NCBI GenBank assembly: GCA_964019155.1
Contig: OZ025243.1
Span: 86,707,445 to 86,771,444 of the forward strand
From: Osedax fenrisi
Taxonomy: Eukaryota; Annelida; Polychaeta; Sabellida; Siboglinidae
DNA: 64,000 bases
Reading direction: 5' to 3'
Position 1 is the first letter of the stretch, and each line of letters begins with the position of its first letter. The notes beneath the pieces were generated by a model, which searched no databases, was not told where the DNA came from, and worked only from the letters and a program-made list of their open reading frames with translations. Positions 26,701-64,000 of this stretch are shown here, piece after piece. Position numbers and translations under genes: made by a program.

Positions 26701-27745
26701 CAAAATTAAAAATGTGAAATATTTTAAATCTATAACATACATTATTTAAATAACCAAAGAATAATACATTATAAATAACAAATATATAAATAAAAAAACG
26801 TATAAATAAAAACACTTTTACAGTAACTTACCGTAACTATAATTATTTTATTTTTCCTAATCAAACTTGTACGTAATTATCATTATATTATCTTCATCTG
26901 TCTGTCATTAACCTATGACCCCTTCATTAACCTATGATCCCGTCACCCACTCCATTAACCTCTAACTCCTTCATTAACCATATTACACCTCACACCCACT
27001 CCAATAACCTCTCACCTCCGCTCCATTAACCTCTGACCCCTCCGCCGATCAGACCGTTCACCGGTCAGTACAACCGCAAGACCACAGAGGGCGTTTACTC
27101 GTGTCTGGTGTGCGACCTTGAACTGTTCACCAGCAGCGAGAAGTTTGAGTCTTCGTGCGGGTGGCCTGCCTTCTCTGACGTCATCGAACGTAAGAAGGTC
27201 GTCGTACTCATGGATACTAGTCAAGGTCGGTCAGATAGGCCAAGGTCGTGTGTCTTAGCATATTCAGTCATTATACACACATATATAATATTTATTTATT
27301 GAATCACACATATAATAATAGCGGATACAAATGGACCCCTCAAGAAGTCATAGACTTGTACATGTTATAAATAACTGTGAGAAGCCCCGGAAAATACAAA
27401 ATATATATATATATATATGTATACGTAATAGTAATTTAAATATCACATATACATAATGATGTTGCCGTAATGATGAAATCTTCCCCTCGATTACTAATCC
27501 GCGCCAGAGAGTATAAATGAATATATTTAACAACTATAAACTACTAAACTTTTAAATCTCGCCTACTACTCACCACGCGTTAACCTCTAACCCCTCTCTC
27601 TGAAGGTCAACGTCGACTAGAGGTGAAATGTTCCGAGTGCGGCGCTCACCTAGGACACGTGTTCTCCGAGGAAACGGGCAAACGGAAGATTCGCTACTGC
27701 ATCAACAGCGCCGCGCTTCTCTTCAAGAGACGCACTACAGTTTGA
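16255..27745 (+). CDS. MSRB: methionine-R-sulfoxide reductase (MsrB), gene model from three exons
   Basis: Repairs oxidised protein by reducing methionine-R-sulfoxide to methionine, using thioredoxin or a similar donor. Joined exons 16255-16373, 27053-27225 and 27606-27745 give about 143 residues plus stop. Seen in order: LTPVQ and GTEKPFTG; the first zinc pair CLVC; SCGWPAFSDVI; LMDTSQG; the second zinc pair CSEC followed by GAHLGHVF; then RYCINSAAL with the catalytic cysteine. Both CxxC pairs and the catalytic Cys (not selenocysteine) are intact, so the enzyme should be active. The loop usually reading DGPxPTGKRYC is SEETGKRKIRYC here. It converges with CWF19L2. The first exon is missing, so cellular location is unknown. 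The 10.7-kb intron is packed with tandem repeats. Confidence 0.9.
17317..17481. promoter_or_regulatory. 14-bp-periodic array of ATF/C-EBP-like sites
   Basis: Six copies of ATTACATCA (from 17331, 17345, 17402, 17431, 17445, 17473), three of ATTGCGTCA (17374, 17388, 17459) and one GTTACGTCA (17317), mostly spaced 14 or 29 bases. Reverse-complemented, ATTACATCA is TGATGTAAT, which fits the ATF4/C-EBP composite consensus TGATGxAAx; TGACGCAAT is a CRE-like variant. It lies about 950 bases into the MsrB intron. It may be only a minisatellite; any regulatory role is inference. Confidence 0.4.
18453..18488. repeat. perfect 16-bp hairpin
   Basis: CATAGATTTAGAGTAC pairs fully with GTACTCTAAATCTATG across a CACA loop. 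Confidence 0.85.
18603..18660. mobile_element. 58-bp foldback MITE
   Basis: Ends CGGTAGCTCCCTCTATAA and TTATAGGGGGAGCTACCG are inverted with one mismatch around a GC-rich centre. Related phrases (GCTCCCTCTAGTGG) occur near 12891 and 23877. Confidence 0.6.
18841..18936. promoter_or_regulatory. GC-box / CRE / E-box / NRF1-like cluster
   Basis: Within 96 bases: a GGGCGGGGCGGGGG run (18841), a perfect CRE TGACGTCA (18891-18898), an E-box CACGTG (18904-18909) and GCATGCGCGCGC (from about 18925). The combination looks like an animal CpG-rich promoter or enhancer inside the MsrB intron. No transcript can be assigned to it. Confidence 0.35.
19470..21395. repeat. 65-bp minisatellite with higher-order structure
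   Basis: About 29 copies of a unit beginning TTCACTAGAGATAGAGAGC and followed by CAACTACCACT and CACTGTAACCAC phrases. Most copies are 65 bases; a variant with CCAACACTG lacks six bases (59). A marker variant (ACTACCACTACCACTACC) starts at about 19896, 20469 and 20912, giving super-units of 573 and 443 bases that differ by two 65-bp units. It lies in the MsrB intron and has no coding frame. Confidence 0.95.
21415..21993. repeat. 20-bp GT-rich minisatellite
   Basis: About 29 copies of GTACTAGTGTGCGTGTGTGT and its variant GTGCGGTTGTGT, beginning almost directly after the 65-bp array. Occasional copies are shortened by 2 to 6 bases. Confidence 0.95.
21994..27052. other. MsrB long intron, second part
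   Basis: No exon seen. 22000-24560 is fairly GC-rich with (GT)n, (GAT)n, (TAG)n and (GTG)n runs, a hAT-type MITE (22568-22698) and many CACGTG and TTACGTAA palindromes. 24560-26880 is AT-rich and featureless. 26890-27040 has a repeated CATTAACCTCTGACCCCT phrase leading to the exon acceptor. Confidence 0.5.
22568..22698. mobile_element. hAT-type MITE with perfect 8-bp target duplication
   Basis: Flanked by CCCACCAC on both sides (22560-22567, 22699-22706). Ends are TAGGGGGGCGG and, reverse-complemented, TAGGGACGCTG. The interior (GGATATGTCCCCC, GACCTCCTATGTATTGGTCC, ACTTTTACCACA) matches the copy at 37996-38154. No coding capacity. An 8-base duplication is the hAT signature. Confidence 0.85.
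27053..27225 (+). CDS. MSRB: MsrB, second recognised exon
   Basis: After acceptor CCGATCAG, the exon supplies the third base of a Lys codon and then PFTGQYNRKTTEGVYSC, LVCDLELFTSSEKFE, SSCGWPAFSDVI and LMDTSQ. It contains the first zinc-binding CxxC (CLVC) and the CGWPAF core. It ends CAA G|GTCGGT, phase 1, and the G completes a Gly codon with GT of the next exon. Confidence 0.93.
27606..27745 (+). CDS. MSRB: MsrB, terminal coding exon
   Basis: After acceptor TCTGAAG, encodes GQRRLEVKCSECGAHLGHVF, SEETGKRKI and RYCINSAALLFKRRTTV, then TGA at 27743-27745. It carries the second zinc CxxC and the catalytic Cys in RYCIN. The arginine-rich last six residues are not family-typical. Confidence 0.93.
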
Positions 27746-28743
27746 CCTCTAGCGTGACCTCTATCGCAGCCTCCGTCGTCACTTTCCTCACAACACTATC
27801 ATCCTGCTACCAGTATTACTACCCGAGAGGGGTAGAGAGGTGCAACATCCCATATCAGAGTCAGTAGTTTCGATACCCCCACCCCGCTAACACCCCTTTC
27901 TGTTTATACACACACACATCAATACATCTAAACATACGCATATACGCGTGTACACACTACATATACATACATACACACACATATACATATACATACACAC
28001 ATGCATATATACATACACACATGCATATACATACACATATACATACGCACACATACATGTACCGATACATCTCCAACATCTACCACCTCGATGATTGATG
28101 CAGCTCACACCCTACTGGTCAACTAGAACACACCCCCTATCCCGCCCACCCTCTAGACACACCCCTAGACACGCCCACTAACTAGTGATTAGCTAGACGG
28201 TGGCCACCTAGAAGTTACACACTTTCAGACATGATTTCGTTTTCGAATTCGATACCTCTCACTAACCTGCATAGCCTATAGTATTATATAACGTTTACAT
28301 AACCCACAAACACACGTGTATATATCGATATTTATGTTGATATGTCCACACTCTGAACACATTGTAGTATTAGGACCCTGCGATTATTACATAGCGAATG
28401 GTTATGTAATTGAGTACTTTCCTATTGTTCAATCCATACACCTTCAATGCCATATCTAGTGACATTGATTCTTTAACCAATCACCACTATTGAAATAGTC
28501 TCTATTTTTGAATTCGATATCAACATATATATATATATATATATACGTATTTTTGTATTATTTATTAGCATAATATATTCATTATAACATTTAAATACAC
28601 ATGTAATAATATCATTTCACGATCACTTTCATTCGATGATATAAATAGTGTTATAACATCGCAATAATGGAATATATTTTATATTTATAATTTTTATAAA
28701 TTACATTTATAAATTACGCATTTCGATTATTTTAAATTTTTAC
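27746..28743. other. 3' flank of MsrB between convergent genes
   Basis: No further gene. Contains an (ATACAC)-type microsatellite at about 27905-28060 and C-rich intergenic sequence near 28120-28200. No strong AATAAA for MsrB was noticed. Confidence 0.5.
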
Positions 28744-29101
28744 ATACAAACATTTTCAATTTTTTGATTCCAATTTTAAGTTTTATAAATTTCTTATTTC
28801 ATCAATTATTAAATTTACAAAGTTTATAAATATATATAATATATATATATATAATATTTATTATAAACGATTATAAAACTATTATTTTAAACGGTATAAT
28901 CATGATTATTATTACGTATTCAATACAAACATTTTCAATTTTTTGATTCCAATTTTAAGTTTTATAAATTTCTTATTTCATCAATTATTAAATTTACAAA
29001 GTTTATAAATATATATAATATATATATATATAATATTTATTATAAACGATTATAAAACTATTATTTTAAACGGTATAATCATGATTATTATTACGTATTC
29101 A
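28744..29101. repeat. perfect 179-bp tandem duplication
   Basis: Bases 28744-28922 and 28923-29101 appear identical by eye across all 179 positions, including an internal (TA)n run. The unit is AT-rich and non-coding. Confidence 0.9.
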
Positions 29102-29295
29102 ATGAGCTTGTCAAGATTAGCCATTCCTCGTACCTTTGTTGTTGTTGTTGTTGTTGTTATTCTTGTACACTATTACTACGACCCTATGGCTACATACACC
29201 ACACCTACCAGTAGTAGTTACTGTACTATTACTAACTTAATCTCGTATAGTGATATTAATATATATATATATATTTATTTTAGATAAACGAATTT

Positions 29296-29301
29296 TTTAT
29301 T
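29296..29301 (-). terminator. candidate CWF19L2 polyadenylation signal
   Basis: AATAAA on the minus strand about 124 bases after the CWF19L2 stop codon. In such AT-rich sequence chance matches are common. Confidence 0.35.
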
Positions 29302-29424
29302 AAATAAATACATAATTTAATAATCATTATTATTATATATATATACAATATATATACAATATTTACATTATAAAATAATTAACAAAACAATATTTATAAT
29401 CGACGAAATAGTGATATTAAAAAC

Positions 29425-60223
<30,799 letters not shown>

Positions 60224-62035
60224 CTGAAGTTATTTTAATGACCGGTGTTACGTTAAATTAAATTAATTGAATAAAATATGCAAATAGATAGATAGATAGA
60301 TAGATCAAAAGTTTATTGAATTACTGGTTATATATAAAGAAAGTTATAATTATATATAAAAATATAATTATATAACATATATAAACAAAATATATAAATG
60401 TGATAACAGTAATACAAAACGACACGATACAAAAAAAACAAGAAATAAGCGGTAAAAAAAAAGTTAAATAAAAATAAAACATTGGATTATACGAGCCGTT
60501 GAATATAAATATTTATCTGTAAAATTATGTATAATAGTTTTTATATATAGTTATTCTTTCAAAATGGACTCTATTTCTCAAATATGTATTATAAACATAT
60601 GCCTGTAAACATAACTGATATGAAATATTTGACAAATTTAACTAAATCATCTTTTTGTTACCTTATACTTACTATTAGAGCTTAGAAAAGTAGTGATACA
60701 CTATCACTGATAGTAATAATTATAAATTCTATTATACATAATAAAAAAATATGTAATACTCAACCGCAAAAGTTATCCAATTCTTAGTATCCCAATTTTT
60801 ATAATTTAGTACATATAATATATGTCATATATAATAAAAAATAATAATTTAGAAGCTTATATGTCTTGACTTTTTTTTCAATTTTATGCTATACCTAACA
60901 CCCCAATAACTTTTTTTCCCATTGAAATATCTTTATAAAATGTGCAGGGTATATACCTAATATATAGCTAATACAATATTAGTCTATTAGATATTATAAT
61001 GCAATTATATCTATATATATATATATAATTATAATAAAAAACACTCAAACAAATATATGTTTTGTTTTATTTTCCGTAATAAATGTACGCAAAATAATTA
61101 TCCTATACTTGGTACACGATAATAATAAGGGCCGAATAGTACTAGATATGAATGTTATCCGCATAATAAATAAAATAACAAATAATTGTGTACACAATCT
61201 CAATAATTATTGGTATTCAAGTAGACACATACTTGCCTATCTTATACATGTTATGCCGTGAATGGAACCATGATATATATGTATACAGAACACTTACATA
61301 TTTATAACATGAAAAATAGAATTTAAATCCATAATTTGCATTTTTAACTTACGAGTGAGAAACGAAATATAATGTATTTTTTAGTTCCGATAAAAAGCCT
61401 ACTTATATAGATGGTATTCGAATTACATGTGTTTATGTTTAATTAGTATATCTTTTCTTCAAAAAGTCTTTGTATATGTTATGATATTATTTTAATTTTG
61501 CATGCGCTATAGTATTGTAAATATTAGTGATTTACTAATTATTAATTCATTATAATACAGTGTATATCATTATATTATTAAATAATTATCTTATAATAAA
61601 TTAACTGTGAAAATTTCATCACAATTCCATCAACAAAGAAATATACTAAAGTTTTATTTTTATACCTTTTAAGATAATATAAATTAAAGTAATAAAGGAA
61701 CTGATGACAAATAATATATTAATGATAACATATTCATTTAAAAACTCAATACATTTGTTAATACATGTGTTCTATTCCATTCTATATCTTTATGATTACA
61801 TATAATTATATCTATTTTTAAGATAGATACTACACATATAATTAAGTTATAATTATATCTATTTTATATATGTATATATATATACTTGTTACAATATAAT
61901 ATCTACATACAAATATATACACAGACAATGCAATGTACATTTAATATGCATAGGGCATGCGTTTTCACATAGGCACGCTCATTGAAGTAAATATAGTAAA
62001 GATATATTTAGACTGTGAGTCAGACTAGGTAGTAA
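60224..62035. other. upstream flank of CWF19L2
   Basis: AT-rich, with (GATA)n at 60286-60305 and (TA)n near 61010-61026. A probable right-end fragment of the CAAAGATTTT MITE family lies at 61378-61480 (AGTTCCGATAAAAAG ... CTTTGTATA). The short first CWF19L2 exon should be here or further right, but I cannot pick it out. Confidence 0.45.
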
Positions 62036-62519
62036 CTATCAATAAAGAAAGTGGATAATCAATTGAATGTAGTGTATTTTAATTTATGATAGAGGCGCTG
62101 TAGTCGAAAACTACTACTAAATACCTACTAAATTTTTAATTTTTATTATTTATTTTTATATATATTGATAATTACGATTAATTTTAAAGTACTATCTTTA
62201 TTAATAAAAAAATGTATATATAAAATACAATATATCAACATTCCTCATAATTTTTGTATTTAAATGTACTTTAATTGAAGATATCATACTATTGTATTGA
62301 AATATATAATCTAAATCCATAGATATAGACATAAGTCACTTTTATCTATTTCGACGAAAATCTTACTGTTTTAATATTTGACATATTTAATATGACTAAT
62401 ATCCCATCAATATCGATGATGCCATTTTGTTAATTTATCGATCAAAGTGAAATTTACATATCTATATTTTACATACATTTCATGCATTCATTGCATATCC
62501 ACTTTCTTTATATTGATAG
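62036..62519. mobile_element. 484-bp MITE (family A), second copy
   Basis: Ends CTATCAATAAAGAAAGTGGA and, inverted, CTATCAATATAAAGAAAGTG. The right part matches the left part of 32482-32970 in reverse orientation (TATTTCGACGAAAA, GATATCCACTTTC-type phrases). Flanks TAGTAA and TAGAAA could be a 6-base target duplication with one change. Confidence 0.72.
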
Positions 62520-63232
62520 TAGAAACAAGTCGAGGATATTCAATATACTAAATATAATATCTTGCATTTCACTTTATTAATTAATATGAATGATACTAAA
62601 ATAAATGTAATAATTATGACGGGTAAATGCCATATATTTATTTAGATTTACTTTACTAACGACCATATGTAAATATCTGATATGCATGGGTATTATATAT
62701 TTACTTCAATGAGTGCACCTTTCTTATGATGTACATATCAAGCTTAGTTATTTTGAATGTGAGTGTCGGTTTTACACTATATTCTATATAAGTATAACAC
62801 TAACTATAAGTGTAATCTAATTATATGTAAAAAGGTTTTATTTGCCGCCTTTATACTTGTAATATTATAACATACTCGTATAAGCATAAATTTTATGAAA
62901 TTTAAAATTTAATTTGTATCTGCATACCTAGATATCAACTAAGTTAGTAAGTATATAAATTATAGACGCAATAATAGACTATCAAAATAATAATTATTTT
63001 GTAAATATGATATTAAATTGAATATTATATGATATTATGTTGAATAAAATATTGAATATTAAAATAATATAATATTATCGCTAAACTAAATTAAAAAAAA
63101 GTTCCAATATTAAATATTGGTTCCTTTTTTATAAAAATATGATTCAATTTAATATTCATATTATATTATTTACTGTCTATTTACTAAAAATAAATAGAAT
63201 AAGTAATATAATAAGTATAAGTATTTCGGATT
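62520..63232. other. AT-rich DNA, nothing recognised
   Basis: No gene or clear element. A short inverted pair GTTCCAATATTA / TAATATTGGTTCC lies at about 63101-63124. Confidence 0.5.
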
Positions 63233-63519
63233 AAAGGAACTTTACGATCAACGGAAAAATTCGACGTACATCGATATGTCCGTCGATCGTAAAGATAACT
63301 TGATTTTATTAAATGTTAGCACATAAAGTCTTATGTTAGGATCTTATGATAAGATTAACTTTATTATCAACGGACATATAATACAATACAATCACGTGTA
63401 CTTATTAAATGACTTAATGATCGACGGACATTGTTTTCAATAGTATATAATATCAGATTAAATTTACGATCGACGGATAGAGATTTCCGTAAAATTGTCC
63501 GTGGTCGTAAAGTTCCTTT
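63233..63519. mobile_element. MITE with AAAGGAACTTTACGATC ends
   Basis: Left AAAGGAACTTTACGATCAAC, right inverted AAAGGAACTTTACGACCACG. Copies of ATCGACGGA and ATCAACGGA recur four more times inside. 287 bases, no coding capacity, target duplication unclear. Confidence 0.7.
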
Positions 63520-63584
63520 GACCATGTTACATGGCATGTATTTATTAATATATATTCAATATATAATATTCAATATTATATTGG

Positions 63585-63670
<86 letters not shown>

Positions 63671-63770
63671 ATATATATTATATATATATAATATAAATAA
63701 TTATTATAATAAGGTAATTGTAATAATAATATACCATTAATAATTGTGTTATTAAATAATTAAATTATTA

Positions 63771-63809
<39 letters not shown>

Positions 63810-64000
63810 AAAAAATTAATAATTCAATTATTAATTGTAACAATTAATTTTATATTTATTAAACAATTTATTATTATATTAACCATGCTAATAATATAGG
63901 TTTATTTGTATACTTTAAAGTATATATTAAAATAAGTAGCATAAAATAATATTATATATCGTAATGTATAATAACAGGTGAATACAATTTAAACAATTTG
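63520..64000. other. AT-rich end of window with (TA)n runs
   Basis: Mostly (TA)n (63590-63690 and 63774-63807) and simple AT-rich sequence. No gene seen. Confidence 0.7.

Overview
This window is nuclear DNA from an animal, most likely an AT-rich, repeat-laden invertebrate genome. Evidence for this: genes broken into many GT-AG exons, the standard genetic code, L2/CR1-type non-LTR retrotransposons, short terminal-inverted-repeat elements of the Harbinger, hAT, pogo/Tigger and piggyBac styles, and very abundant (TA)n, (CTA)n and minisatellite DNA. I cannot name the phylum from the sequence.

Two protein-coding genes can be rebuilt exon by exon, and they converge. On the + strand lies a methionine-R-sulfoxide reductase (MsrB) with three recognised exons (16255-16373, 27053-27225, 27606-27745) separated by introns of 10.7 kb and 0.4 kb; its first exon was not found. 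On the - strand, 20 exons from 60223 down to 29425 encode CWF19L2, a spliceosome-associated member of the Cwf19/Drn1 family with CwfJ C-terminal domains 1 and 2. Every exon joins its neighbour in a consistent reading phase, giving about 950 residues, close to the vertebrate length. Only the extreme N-terminus is missing. Exon 9 adds a large RGG-box plus RS-rich region that I do not recall in the vertebrate protein.

Layout: 1-3200 is the 3' part of a lightly damaged L2/CR1-like LINE. 3200-16250 is AT-rich intergenic DNA with LINE fragments (one with a twin-priming inversion at 4636-5234), MITEs, hairpins and a (CTA)n array. 16255-27745 is MsrB; its long intron holds a 14-bp-periodic array of bZIP-like sites, a 65-bp minisatellite with higher-order structure and a 20-bp GT-rich minisatellite. 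27746-29424 is the gap between the two convergent genes and contains a perfect 179-bp tandem duplication. 29425-60223 is CWF19L2, whose introns carry most of the transposable elements. 60224-64000 is AT-rich upstream DNA with MITEs.

The most unusual observation is that four splice junctions of this splicing-factor gene lie inside or against tandem repeats. The exon-10 acceptor is repeated three times with a 72-bp period, in frame. The exon-13 donor is repeated three times with a 117-bp period, in frame. The exon-15 acceptor is repeated upstream four times. The exon-14 donor runs directly into a long (TAG)n array. Ten of the 19 inferred donors also have T at +3.
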